Assembly (NCBI GenBank): GCA_033065855.1
Contig: JAVXUO010000985.1
Coordinates: forward strand, 276,101 to 340,100
Direction: 5' to 3'
Length of the DNA: 64,000 bases
DNA from: Escallonia rubra
Lineage: Eukaryota > Streptophyta > Magnoliopsida > Escalloniales > Escalloniaceae
The notes below the pieces were generated by a model, which had not been told where the DNA came from, did no database searches, and saw only the letters and a list, made by a program, of their open reading frames with translations. The position numbers and the translations under genes were made by a program. Below are positions 25,056 to 36,751 of the stretch, piece after piece (position 1 is the stretch's first letter; the number at the start of each line of letters is the position of its first letter).

Positions 25056-25544
25056 ATGGGGTGGTGTAACATGTCAGTAGCATTCCTTGGTGTCCTAGGG
25101 TTAATAATGGTTCATTCCACCCAAGCCCAGAATTCCCAACAAGACTACCTCGACGCGCACAATGCGGCTCGTGGCGAGGTGGGCGTTGGGCCTCTCACAT
25201 GGGACGACGCCGTGGCAGCCTACGCTCAGAACTACGCTAATCAGAGAATCGGAGACTGCGCCCTTATGCACTCGCAGAACGGACCGTATGGTGAGAACCT
25301 TGCGATTGGCAGCGGTGACTTGAGCGGCAAGGCGGCCGTGGATTTGTGGGTAGGAGAGAAGCAATACTATGACTACAATTCTAACTCTTGCGCATCTGGG
25401 CAGATGTGCGGGCATTACACTCAGGTGGTTTGGCGCAACTCCGCCCGTGTCGGGTGCGCTAGGGTTCAGTGCAACAATGGTTGGTGGTTCATCACTTGCA
25501 ACTATGATCCTCCTGGAAACTATGTTGGCGAGCGTCCTTACTGA
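25056..25544 (+). CDS. PR-1-like secreted CAP protein, copy B
   Basis: An intronless gene for 162 residues. The signal peptide is about 24 residues ([15 protein letters not shown]... ending HSTQA), with mature start [15 protein letters not shown]. The CAP domain carries [33 protein letters not shown] and CNYDPPGNY, ending VGERPY. The full set of six cysteines is present. The C-terminus fits the CAPE signature CNYx/PxGNxxxxxPY known from tomato PR-1b, so release of [11 protein letters not shown] is possible. It lies in duplicon unit 1, with the TATA box at 25001. It is very close to copy C. Induction in defence is expected from the family but not shown here. Confidence 0.95.
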   Translation: MGWCNMSVAFLGVLGLIMVHSTQAQNSQQDYLDAHNAARGEVGVGPLTWDDAVAAYAQNYANQRIGDCALMHSQNGPYGENLAIGSGDLSGKAAVDLWVGEKQYYDYNSNSCASGQMCGHYTQVVWRNSARVGCARVQCNNGWWFITCNYDPPGNYVGERPY

Positions 25545-27079
25545 AACTATACATCAACAAGAAGAATAAATAGCTAAAAAGCACAACTAGAAGATGTGCT
25601 GGGCCTATGTATTGTGTGTTTGGACTTTGGCCTTTGGTCTCCCTTCCCTGATTTACGAGAAAATAAAACAAGTGTGTTCAGTATATCTTTCATTTATTCG
25701 ATGCAGTCATTTGTGATGAATGTTTTTCTTCTACTTGAATCTCCTTGCTCTAAATTTTAAGACATGCAACATGACGCTGAACAACATTGCGATGGTGATA
25801 CCCATTGATGGTACTCAGTAAGCCACTTTAATAGCATTTAGTAACTATCAGCGAGACCAGATCTGAGTCAAAGTGGCCTTAAATTTCATCAATGAACAGT
25901 ATAACCTCTCATAATGTTCCGTTGCTTTCATCAATATGTATATGCCCCTACTCCCCCTTGGTAGAGGTAAGAATAAGGAGTCCATTGCCCACATATATAG
26001 GTTGACTTATGCTGACAAGACTTGGTTCGATCCATGCACGTGTAAATTTATCTTTCGCACTTACTTGATGTGGGGCTAACACAACTCCACACGTGAACCT
26101 CAATAATTTTCGTGGTACGTGTGAATCCACCGGCCATCAAAGTTCCCCCCTGAGTTCTGCCAAGAACCACCATTATTCCAAGAGTTTGGACACGAGTGGA
26201 AGCCGTGGGTACCCAACCATGGGATCTGATTTCATGTTAGGGGACATAACTCGGAGCCCAATATTGTCCACCAAGATGCCCCATATATATAGGATAATCT
26301 CCAACTTAACCTAACAGCTTAAGCCTGTAGAACTTTGTCTCCGTCCATAAGTATATACATCCAAAACTTATTTTTCACACCAAGTTGACTGATTCGATAT
26401 GATACCAACACAACTTCATACTTGAACCTCAACACCCCTGTATACCCTCTTATATGTGGTGAATCGTGTCGTCAAAACTTGTAGACCCCTTTACCCTCGG
26501 CATATGGTGCCTAGCGTTAATCGATATATTCATCATCTGTTCTATAACATTGTCAACATGTTTCATGCTCATTGAAAAGAAAAAAATTAAAAAATACGAT
26601 GGCATCTATATAGACACAAAAATGGGGCCGCGTAATTAAGAGCCACTGGTGCAGAACCAGTAGTACATTTTACATATGTGGAACTGCAAGAATAGCACAC
26701 ATATAGCACATTGATGACCAAAAGAAGAGGTTCTAAAAGGAGTTTGCAAATGACATATGTAGGAAAGGTACTGTGATATTTGAATCTTGAACAGTTAAAG
26801 GCTTTTAATGAAAATTGAAGTGTTAACATATATAACAATTTGCAATAAAACCGTGCAGAGTAAATTCTAAGAGAAATTAATCTTAGTTGCTACGAAGAAC
26901 CAACAACAAAGCTAACCTACAAGTGCGTTTATTTTATTAAAGATAGCCAATGCTTGGATATAGTTATAATCTCTAAAAAGTCAAGTTTTTGGGACTTAGG
27001 TTCTTAATTAAGTATTAGTTACGTGCATAATGAGGAATGCAATGAACCCTCTAAGAGGAAGGGTTTTTCCTTAAACAAA

Positions 27080-27581
27080 ATGAGGTGGTGTAACTGTAAC
27101 ATTTCAGCAACTCTGGTATGCGTCTTGGGGCTATCAATGGTGCGTTATACTCTAGCCCAAAACTCACAGCAAGACTACCTCACTGCACAAAATGCCGCTC
27201 GTGCTGGTATGGGCCTCACGCCTATGACGACATGGGATAACAAGGTGGCACCGTAGCGCGGAAGTATGCTAACCGGAGGATGGCGGATTGAATGCTTGTG
27301 CACTCGCAGGGGGACCCCTATGGTGAGAATGTTACGATTGGTAGCGGTGACTTGATGGGCAAGGAGGCCGTGGACCTGTGGGTAGGAGAGAAGGCCATGC
27401 TATGATTAGGATTCCAACTCCTGCGAGCTGGGGGGAAATGTGTGGGCACTATACTCAGGTAGTGTGGCGCAACTCGGTTCGGCTTGGGTGTGCTAGGGTT
27501 CAGTGCAACAGTAGTGGGTGATGGTTCATCACTTGCAACTATGATCCTCCGGGCAACTATATTGCGCAGCGTTCTTATTAA
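27080..27581 (+). pseudogene. PR-1 pseudogene in duplicon unit 1
   Basis: Starts MRWCNCNISATLVCVLGL, keeps a signal-peptide-like region and [16 protein letters not shown] (His of HNAAR changed to Gln). A TAG follows WDNKVAP near 27254. More stops follow: TGA in GCGGATTGAATG and TAG in TATGATTAGGATTCC. Small indels also disrupt the frame near GGGGGGAAATGTG and GTGGGTGATGG. The end still reads [15 protein letters not shown]. Two of its stops are shared with the pseudogene at 38078, so it was already broken when the duplicon copied. Confidence 0.9.
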
Positions 27582-28529
27582 AGAAGCTCGTTATATATTC
27601 ACCTCCAATCCAAATTCTCTGTATTCCCCTCTCCTCTTTTCCTACTGATACCCAGCAACAAATCAATATATACTGTCAGGTGAATTTTTGGTCAAAATAA
27701 TCTGGTGTTCTAGCTTTGAACAAAACTACATTGTGTGTGTGAGAGAGCGTGAGACCAAATTGGTATTCTGTTCTTATCTATCTACATGTTTGAGCCGAGC
27801 TTAAAATAGAGGTTTGCACAAAAATTGGGTATATGTCCACTTTTTCACAAAGCCTCGTCTCAATTAATCGTGGATTATAACATATAGTCATCACTTACAA
27901 CGAGTATCCATATTAAATAGCCTCTGAGAACTTAAATAAAAAAGTTGTGTCTAAACGAAAGGGCCGTATTCATTGAGAAGTTTCGCAATGTAATTTTTCG
28001 TCGATATACATGAGATTAGACAATTTTTATAGTACTGGATGCAAGTTTTAACATAACCATCTGAAATCTGAAAAAAGTATTACACCATGAAGGCTTTCGC
28101 ATTACCAAAGAGATCTATGATATATTTCGATTCCCGTTTTTAGCAAAAGCGCCAACAATTTTGAGATCGATGTAATGCTAAAGATTCATGCATAGTAAGT
28201 AGTATTTATGGTAATTCGAAAGATTTATTTGGCCAAGGAAGGTGGATATTAATAGGTGATCAATGTAATGATAAGATCAAAAGCGAACAACCTAAACCTT
28301 GATACTATATGACCATATTTATTCAACTTCAATTCTTGATTTTACTCATTATTATTCTAAAAGATGGAGATGCGTAGCGACCCAATGTTATATGACATTT
28401 TTATACATCTTTCAATTCTTGCAAATATTAGAAAGCAAAAAATAACTAACTAAAGTAATTTATCTGGCCACTTTTACATGCAAAGTACGATGAGTGCATC
28501 TGATGACCGGAGTTGTCCAGGAGTAAATT

Positions 28530-28611
28530 GTCACTAGAGATATTTAACGACTATTAATTGTCACTATATATGAGGTTGAAGGAAGATTCCTACAACGAGG
28601 GTAGCAGCCAA
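28530..28611. mobile_element. Half copy of foldback MITE at the unit 1/unit 2 junction
   Basis: GTCACTAGAGATATTTAACG...GGTAGCAGCCAA matches only the right half of the complete foldback element at 47437-47664 (its bases 47583-47664). The left half is absent. It sits exactly where homology of unit 1 to the other units ends and that of unit 2 begins. Confidence 0.75.
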
Positions 28612-30758
28612 AGTTTGTTAAAAATATAATACATAATACAAGAACATATAACTTCATTTAAACTAAAGAGCTACAGATAACAAAAACAATGTATAACTTA
28701 ATTATCTCCTCCCCTGATCCTCAAATGGAATCCTGTCGAAGAGTCGACAGGAAAAAATTGAAAAAAGCCGTAGAGCTTTTGCCTGAATTCACGGTTAGTC
28801 TGTCTTCCATGAATCATGACCACTCATGGCGTTACCTTCATGTTCAGGGTATTAAGGATAAGTTTGAGGATTGTATTGTGGGAATTCCTAGGAGGAGCGA
28901 AGTCTCTGGCCCCAAACAACAAATTAATAGGGTCACAACTTTGCAACTTGAAACGTTAAGGAACGTAAAACACATGGAACCATAATTTGGAGCATACAGG
29001 TCTAGACCGGAGGTGAAATGATATCGTGCTTATATTCCATGGCCAAGTTGGGCATTGAATAGAAAGGATAAAAACTGTAAAATTGATATTTGAGCTTTAT
29101 TTAAATTATTTGAACTATACTTTTATTACTAAAATAATTATATAGAGACACTTTTAAGGTCTTTAGAGTTCAACGCTAAAGTGGTTATACGACAATATTT
29201 TAAAGTCTTTAGCGTTGAAAGTGAAATTCAGATATCACTTTTCCTTATTTTTTGTGAGCTATGCAAAATGACTTAAAAATGACATTCTCTTCTCAGAAAT
29301 TTAGAATTTTTAGGTGGGCGTTTTCTTCGATATAGTCTAAAATGCCTAATACACAGGAAAGCAGGTGGTCATGTGCCCACCGATGACACTTGCTGCCTCC
29401 ACCACTAAATGTCGCATGAAAATTCATATCGTGTAGTATACGTTCTTTATAGATCTTTGAAGTATGTCGCGTGGAAATTAACCATCGTGTAATTATTATG
29501 TTCACGATAGAGTTTCTTGGAAATTTGGTACCTGCACACCAAACATCACATCGAAGTATTGACATCTATGGCATCTCCTGGTTAGGCCAATTGTTTTGGA
29601 AGTCTATAAATTTAGTCCACTTTTTTTTTTATGCTTAAAACTGTAATTACATATGACCCGTCGGTATAGGGAATGGAACTCGGGACCTCGAGGTCATTCC
29701 TTAATCCACTTAAGAGGTCTATATATGATCCGTCCCATGCATGTTATATTTACTATTTGAATAGTCTTATTAGCATTTTCTAAACAATTGATGACATTTA
29801 CTGGCTATGATTTTATGCGAGTAACTAGCAAAGGTACAATCACAAGATGCAAGCAGGGTGTGCCAATAGTCTTTTTGGAGGGCCAATGAAAACTAACCTT
29901 GTTAAGTCAAGGTAACTAGTCTTCTGATCTTTATAGAAACGATTAGTAGTATATTCTTCTGGTTTTTTCTTTTTCTTCCGTTTCCTTTTTAGGTGGGGGT
30001 GCTCTTCAACTTAATTAAGTGATTTCTTTAAACTAATGTATCCAAACATATGACCATTCTAGCCGAGGCTACCAGCACACAATTGTTTTTACACACTCCT
30101 TCAAGTACCTTATTAAAGCACAAAGGAAATGAGATTTACGTAGTCCAGGGATTCATAAATTAGCTGCAAAGTGTATTTATCATTGACATTTAGCCTAAAC
30201 GAATAGAGTTCTCCTTAATAAACGGGTTATCACAATGTTCTCAAACCAAGAAAATGACGTGCCCGACTATAGGTAGTCAAGGTTTAGCACTCGGTTATAT
30301 CACATCACGTCTATTATATAGCGAATATTTTTGTGTCCAATTGCACCCTTCAAATGACCATTAAGAATCGTTAATAAATAATAAAGATCCTTTGTTTTCC
30401 AGCTTTTGTATTTGTACGTGGTTGTGTTAAGATATGATATTTTCTTAAATTAGAAAAGATTAGAAGATCGAGTTGCATTATTTTTGTGTTTTCGATTGAG
30501 TTAGATATGATATTATCTTAAATTAGAAAAGATTAGAAGAGTTACATTATTGAACTAAACTTGAAACACGATCGCCAATCTAGATCCATGGGGAAGACCT
30601 TGCTAGTCTACTTTGGTCCTTCTGCGTATTGACAATAGCGTAAGCCAAAATTTACACAAAAAAAAAAAAAAAACTGAGAACTTTCAAGAGTACTCTTGCA
30701 CCTATAAATACCCCTTATACTACAAGCCTAATTTTCCACAACAACATCTAAATCCACA

Positions 30759-31099
30759 ATGGGGTGGTGTAACATGTCAGTAGCATTTCTTGGTGTCCTA
30801 GGGTTAATAATGGTTCATTCCACCCATGCCCAGAATTCCCGTACGGTGAGAACCTCGCGAAAGGCAGCGGTGACTTCACCGGCAAGGCGGCTGTGGATTT
30901 ATGGGTTGGAGAGAAGCAATACTATGACTACAATTCTAATTCTTGCGCATCCGGGAAGGTGTGCGGGCATTACACTCAGGTGGTTTGGCGCAAATCGGCC
31001 CGTGTCGGGTGCGCTAGGGTTCGGTGCAACAATGGTTGGTGGTTCATCACTTGCAACTATGATCCTCCTGGAAACTATGTTGGCCAGCGTCCTTACTGA
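30759..31099 (+). pseudogene. PR-1 copy with 148-bp frameshifting deletion
   Basis: The promoter (TATAAATA at 30703), ATG and signal peptide through AQNS match copies B and C almost exactly. Compared with copy C, the bases equivalent to 36345-36492 are missing. The join reads AATTCCC|GTACGG, and the two ends share CC. 148 is not a multiple of three, so translation from the ATG leaves the PR-1 frame and ends at 31112 after 117 residues. The C-terminal part (30893-31099) remains open in the correct frame with [12 protein letters not shown] and [16 protein letters not shown] normal CAP protein cannot be made. The secreted out-of-frame product is probably meaningless. Confidence 0.92.
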
Positions 31100-32027
31100 A
31101 ACTATACATTAACTAGAAAAATAAAGAATAAAAAGCACAACTAGCTAGAAGCTGTGCGGGGGCTATGTATTGTGTGTTTGGCCTTTGGTTTCCCTCTCTT
31201 GATTTTCCAGAAAATAATACAAATGTGTTAGATATGCAGTATATCTTTCGTTTATTCGGTGCAATTATTTGTGAGAATTTTGTACTTCTACTAGAATTAC
31301 CTTGCTCTAAATTTTTAAGACATGCAATGACGCTGAACAACATTGCGATGGCTATCTGAGTCAAAGTGGCCTTAACTTTCCTCAATGAACTGTATAACCT
31401 CTCATAATGTTCCATTGCATTCATCGATATGTATTTTCCCCTACTCCCCCTTGGTAGAGGTAAGAATAAGGAGTCCATTACCCACATATATAGGTTGACT
31501 TACGCCAACAAGACTTGGTTCCATCCATGCATGTGTAAACTTATCTTTCACACTTACTCGATGTGGGGCTAACACAACTCCGCATGTGAAACTCAATAAT
31601 TTCTGCCTCACATGTGAGCTAGTCCACCAGCCTTCGAAGTTCCCCCTCGAGTCATGCCAAGAACCACCATTCTTCCAAGAGCTACGGACACTAGTGGAAG
31701 GCGTGGTTAGCCAACCATGGGCTCTGACATAACATGAAGCCCAATGCCCATCAAGATGCCCCATATATGTAGAATAATCTCCAACTTGACCTAAAAGCTT
31801 ATACCCGTAGAACTTTGTCTCCATCCGTCTACATATGTGCAAAACTTGTTTTTCACACTAAGTTGACCAATTCGATACGAGACTAATACAAAATCACACT
31901 TGAACCTCAACACCCTGTAGACCCCTCTCCTCTTTTCATGCTGATAGCAACAAATCAATATTTACTGCCAGGAGAATTTTGGTCAAACTCGTCTGGTGTA
32001 TTCTAGCTTTGGACAAAACTAACATTT

Positions 32028-32028
<1 letters not shown>

Positions 32029-32068
<40 letters not shown>
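32029..32068. repeat. GT/GA compound microsatellite
   Basis: About ten GT units followed by about ten GA units. The equivalent places in unit 1 (near 27732) and unit 3 (near 39138) have only short, interrupted runs, so the expansion is specific to unit 2. Confidence 0.85.
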
Positions 32069-33312
32069 CCAAATTGGTATTCTGCTTTAGCTATCTACAT
32101 GTTTGAGCCGAGCTTGAAAGAGAAGTTTGCACAAAAATTGGGTATATATCCACTTCTTCACAAAGCCCCGTCTCAAGGATTATAACTTAGTCATCACTTA
32201 CAACGAGAATCCATATTAACTAGCCTCCAAAAATTTAAATAAAAAAGTTGTGTCTAAACAAAAGGGCCGTTATCCATTGAGAAGTTTCACAATCTAAACT
32301 TAATTTTTCGCCAATACACAGGAGATTAGACAATTTTTATATTAGTGGATGCAAGTTTATATCACCATGAAGCCTTCCGCATTACCAACGAAAGTATATT
32401 TCGATTCCCGTTTTTTAGCATAAGCGCCAACACTTTTGACATTGCCGGGGAAGGTGGATATCAATAGATGATTAAAGGCAATGATAAGATCAAAAGCCAA
32501 CAACCTAAACCTTGGATATATGACCATATTTATTCAACTTCAATATCTTGATTTTACTCATTATTGTTCTACAAGACGGAGATGCGCAGTTGGCGGCGAC
32601 CCAATGTTACAATGAGATTTTTATTCAAGTATACCTTTTCAGTTCTTGCAAATATTAGAAAGCAAAAAATGATTGAGTAAAGTAATTTCGCTGGTCAATT
32701 TCACATCCAAACTACGATGAGCGTTTCTAATGACCGGAGTTGTCAGGAATAAATAAATATAGAGATCTAGGCTTCTAGCTTTGTGAACGTAGAGAGTGTT
32801 AACTCCAGTTTTCTAAAGCACAGTAGACTTTATGGCTGAGATGGCTATAATCTATAAAACTCTTAAACTTATGAAATATCTCTACTATTAACCCCCAAAA
32901 AAAAAATTTATTTTTGCATTGCATTTAAGAGCTAATTAATTTGGACCAAATACTTTTAACTAAGGGCTTGTTGCAATTCCGTATCTTCGAATTAAAAGAT
33001 CGTAAAGTTTGCTTTGTTAATGTGGATTTTTTTAGCCTCTTCCGGTCCTTTTTTCTTTTTAGAAATTTACAAACCTTCTTAATTGCGTTATACATTTTAT
33101 AACTAATTATTTGGGTTTTATAATTTTGAAAGAAAGAAAGTAATGTTTCTAATTTGAAGGGGAACTCAATGGCGGTTTAGACTTTATTATTTTTGTCGTT
33201 TTAGAAAATTATTACTGGTACTTTTGTCGTTGCAAAAAAATTGATCGATTTAAGTAGCACAGTTTTGAAGCGAAACTCGCAGAAGATTTTGCAAAGCCAT
33301 AACAACATGTTA

Positions 33313-33345
<33 letters not shown>

Positions 33346-33348
<3 letters not shown>

Positions 33349-33835
33349 AGCTGATCCGTTGAGAGCGTGGGCAAAATAGGAGAAGTTGCAAGCGCGATCT
33401 GACCGTCCATCCCGAAAGATGGACGTGCCAGATCGCGCCTTTTTCGAAAGCTGTCAGTCGTCCGCCATACAGTATGGCGGACGGGTTTTTTTACCAAATT
33501 GCCCCTTTGCGCCTGTCCGCTAAACTGTATGGCGGAGGACATTAAATTCCTGATGGGAGACAGCCAAAAGACGTCCGCGATACTGTATGGCGGACGTCCC
33601 CTAGGCTGACACCTGTCCTTAGGCTGACACCTTTTTGCCCCAACACTTAAAATTTTTTTTTTTCGACCCTATTTACGTCCGCTATACTATATGGCGGACA
33701 GTCAAGGAGAAGGAAGCCTCCCCAACACTTAGTTTTTTTTCGGCCCTATGTACGTCCGCTAAACTATATAGCGGACAGTCAAGCAGAAGGAAGCCTCGGC
33801 TAAACTATTTTGCCCACGCTCTCAACGGATCAGCT

Positions 33836-33837
<2 letters not shown>
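33346..33837. mobile_element. 492-bp non-autonomous TIR element with five palindromes
   Basis: The ends are inverted repeats of 33-34 bp: left 33346-33379 begins GGGAGCTGATCCGTTGAGAG, and right 33805-33837 is its complement ending CGGATCAGCTCC, with one base fewer. Both sides are flanked by long TA runs (33313-33345 and 33838-33886), so insertion was into TA repeats and the target duplication cannot be read. Inside lie five 23-bp palindromes at 33460, 33515, 33573, 33677 and 33754. Each has GTCCGC at the left arm and GCGGAC or a one-base variant at the right. A larger hairpin lies at 33392-33438. A 77-bp tandem repeat covers the last two palindromes. It codes for no transposase. The superfamily is unknown to me. 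It sits at the unit 2/unit 3 junction. Confidence 0.85.
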
Positions 33838-33889
<52 letters not shown>

Positions 33890-36206
33890 CTTGATGAAGT
33901 TCTTAATTAATTTGTAACTTAAAAAAAACATATAAGCATACACATATTTTGTCTCTTAATGATGCGTCTAATCTATTTTTGTTGATATATATTGGTGGAT
34001 TTTGTTTATTTTTCTGCTCCTACTCTCTTTCTTAGATGATCATTAGCCTTCTTTCAATTACAAAATTTTCTTTGTTTGTGCCTAGGACTGCCTATTTGCC
34101 TTTTCTCTTTTATGGAACTTACAAAAATCATAAACCTGATCGGACAATCCTCTACAGGCCAGGCAATATGCTTGTCCAAAAATTTACCATATACATATTG
34201 TGTTATTACTCTTTTTAACGGTTTAAAATTTTCATTATTGAAAGAGAGTATATAATACAAAAAAGTATAATTTTATTTGAAATCCAAACCTAAAGACAGC
34301 AATAACGACTCATAACTTAATTATCTCGACTCCTAATCCTCAAATAAAATCCAATCGAAGAGTCGGACGGAAAAAAAAAAAAAAAACCGTAGAGCTTTTA
34401 CCTGGATTCACGGTTAGTCTGTCTTCCATAAATCATGACCACTGATGGCGTTGCCTTCATGTTCAGGGTATGAAGGCCAGGACAAGTTTGACGATTGTAT
34501 TGTGGGAATTCCTAGGAGGAGCAAAGTCTCTGGCCCCAAACAACAAATACGGTCCAACTTTGCAACTTGAAACGTTATGGAACGTAAAACACATGGAACC
34601 ATAATTTGGAGCAACGTCTAGACCAGAGGTGAAATCATATCGTTCTTATATTCAATGGCCAAGTTAGAAATTATGTTTAAGCTGGGCAGATACAATTTTA
34701 AAATTGGTAATTGAGTTCTATTTTAATTAGTTGAATTATACTTTTATTCTTAAAGTAGTTATATAAAGACACTTCTAAGGTCTTTAAAGTGGGCTGATTT
34801 GAACTATACTTTTATCTTAAAGTGATTGTATGATAGCACTTTAGAGGCTTTACTGTTGAAAGTATAACTCAAATAGTGAGAAGTGAAGTTGAAATATATG
34901 TCACTCATCCTTATTTGTATATATGAACTATGCAAAATGACTCAAAAAAGACATTCTTGTTTCAGCAATTCAGAATGTTTAGGTATACATTTTCTTCGAT
35001 ATAGCTTAGCCAAGTCTACACGATAGAAAAACGGGAGCAGCAGGTAGCCATGAGTCCACAGATGCCGCCTACTTCCTCCACCACTAAATATGTCGCATGG
35101 AAATTCCTATCGTGTAGTATACGTTCATTATAGATTTTTGAAGTTTCTCGCATGGAAATTTCTACCGTGTAGTAGACGTTCAATGGAGAATTTTTAAGAG
35201 TTTCTTGAAAATTTGGTACCTGCAATCCAAACATTACATCGAAGTACTGACATGTATGGCATCTTCTGGTTAGGCCAATTGTTTTGGAAGTCTATGAACT
35301 TAGTCCACTTAAGACCACTGTATATTATCAGCCCAAGAACAGTATATTTACTATTTGAACAGTCTTATTAGCATTTTCTAAACAATTAATGACATTTCAA
35401 TAACTGTGCAAGTAACTAGGAAAAGTACAATCACGCGATGCAAGCAAGGTATGTCGATAGTCGTTTAAGGAGTGCCAATGAAGCTAACATTTTCTAAATC
35501 TAGAGAACTAATCTTCTTATCTTTATACAAACGACTAGTAGTATTCTTCTGGAATTTTTTATTTTTCTTCCGTTTCTTTTTAGGTGGGGTTGCTCCTCAA
35601 CTTAATTAACCGATTTCTTTAAACTAATATATCCAAACGTATGACCACTCTAGCCGAGGCTATTTATACACTCTTTCAAGTACCTTATTAAAGCACGAAG
35701 AAGATGAGATTTAGGTAGTCCAATAGGATTTATAAATCGCTGCAAAGTACATTACTCACATTTAGGCTAAAATACTAGAGTTGTTTATCACGATTTTCCA
35801 AAATCAAGAAAATGACGTGCCCGATAATAAGTAGTTGAGGTTTTGCATTTGGTATTACGCCGCATCTATCTCCATTGTAGGGAATACTTTTGTATCCAAT
35901 TGCACCCGTCAAATGGCCATTAAGAATCTTTACTAGATAAAGATCCTCGGGTTTTTCTATTTTTGTATTTTGGATTGAGCTAGATATGATATCTTCTTTC
36001 TTATAGAAAAGATTAGAAGAGTTACATTATTGAGGAAAGCATGAAACACGATCCTTATCTAATCAGCTTTTAACTTTCTACCGAGTTTAATGCCAATCTA
36101 AGATCCACGGGGAAGACCATGCTAGTCTATTTTGGTCCTCTTGCGTATTGACAATAACGTAAGCCAAACTCTACTAAAAACTGAGAACTTTCAACACTCT
36201 TGCACC

Positions 36207-36214
36207 TATAAATA
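36207..36214 (+). promoter_or_regulatory. TATA box of PR-1 copy C
   Basis: TATAAATA in the same CACC...CCCCTTAT context as copy B, 56 bp before the ATG. The TGACGT motif at 35813 lies 450 bp upstream. Confidence 0.75.
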
Positions 36215-36262
36215 CCCCTTATGCTACAAGCCTAATTTTCCACAACTTCTTCTAAAACTAAA

Positions 36263-36751
36263 ATGGGGCGGTGTAATATCTCAGTAGCATTTCTTGGTGT
36301 CCTAGGGTTAATAATGGTTCATTCCACCCATGCCCAGAATTCCCAACAAGACTACCTCGACGCGCACAATGCGGCTCGTGCTGCGGTGGGCGTTGGGCCT
36401 CTCACATGGGACAACGCCGTGGTAGGCTATGCTCAGAACTACGCTAATCAGAGGATTGGAGACTGCGCGCTTATGCACTCGCAGGGTGGACCGTATGGTG
36501 AGAACCTCGCGATTGGCAGCGGTGACTTCACCGGCAAGGCGGCTGTGGATTTATGGGTTGCAGAGAAGCAATACTATGACTACAATTCTAATTCTTGCGC
36601 ATCCGGGCAGGTGTGCGGGCATTACACTCAGGTGGTTTGGCGCAACTCGGCCCGTGTCGGGTGCGCTAGGGTTCAGTGCAACAATGGTTCGTGGTTCATC
36701 ACTTGCAACTATGATCCTCCTGGAAACTATGATGGCGAGCGTCCTTATTGA
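36263..36751 (+). CDS. PR-1-like secreted CAP protein, copy C
   Basis: An intronless gene for 162 residues, very close to copy B. The signal peptide starts [15 protein letters not shown] and ends HSTHA; the mature protein starts [53 protein letters not shown] and CNYDPPGNY are all intact, ending DGERPY. Differences from B are scattered, for example VAEKQ for VGEKQ, NNGSW for NNGWW, and Asp for Val in the C-terminal peptide. Like copy B it fits the CAPE signature, with peptide [11 protein letters not shown]. It is the only intact PR-1 gene of duplicon unit 3. The frame shows no disruption, and the TATA box is conserved. Confidence 0.95.
   Translation: MGRCNISVAFLGVLGLIMVHSTHAQNSQQDYLDAHNAARAAVGVGPLTWDNAVVGYAQNYANQRIGDCALMHSQGGPYGENLAIGSGDFTGKAAVDLWVAEKQYYDYNSNSCASGQVCGHYTQVVWRNSARVGCARVQCNNGSWFITCNYDPPGNYDGERPY

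Larger units (their letters stand above)
22765..28529 (+). repeat. PR-1 tandem duplicon, unit 1
   Basis: The left edge (CTTGATGAAGTTCTTAA near 22769) matches the left edge of unit 3 (near 33890). The right edge (ATGACCGGAGTTGTC near 28503) matches unit 2 near 32733. It holds a conserved island of 250 bp, PR-1 copy B, a shared downstream block and one PR-1 pseudogene, in the same order as unit 3. It stops abruptly against half a foldback MITE at 28530. Confidence 0.8.
28612..33315 (+). repeat. PR-1 tandem duplicon, unit 2
   Basis: Homologous to units 1 and 3 from about 23130 and 34240 onwards; the first 350 bp of the unit are missing. It carries the conserved island, a deleted PR-1 copy (30759) and the shared downstream block. 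It lacks the segment equivalent to about 26440-27625 of unit 1, so the second PR-1 pseudogene is absent; the join lies near 31915. The right edge (AAGCCATAACAACATGTTAG) matches unit 3 near 40365. Confidence 0.8.

Noticed and set aside
31441-31842. 133-codon open frame on the minus strand in unit 2
   Set aside because: The equivalent sequence in unit 1 (25948-26330) is broken and in unit 3 is partly deleted. No domain is seen, so coding is not supported.
33460-33776. Palindrome array as a CRISPR
   Set aside because: Spacing is irregular (55, 58, 104 and 77 bp), the host is a plant, and the array lies inside a TIR element.
33635-33910. Open frame ending in Ile-Tyr repeats
   Set aside because: It is the TA microsatellite and the TIR element read as protein.
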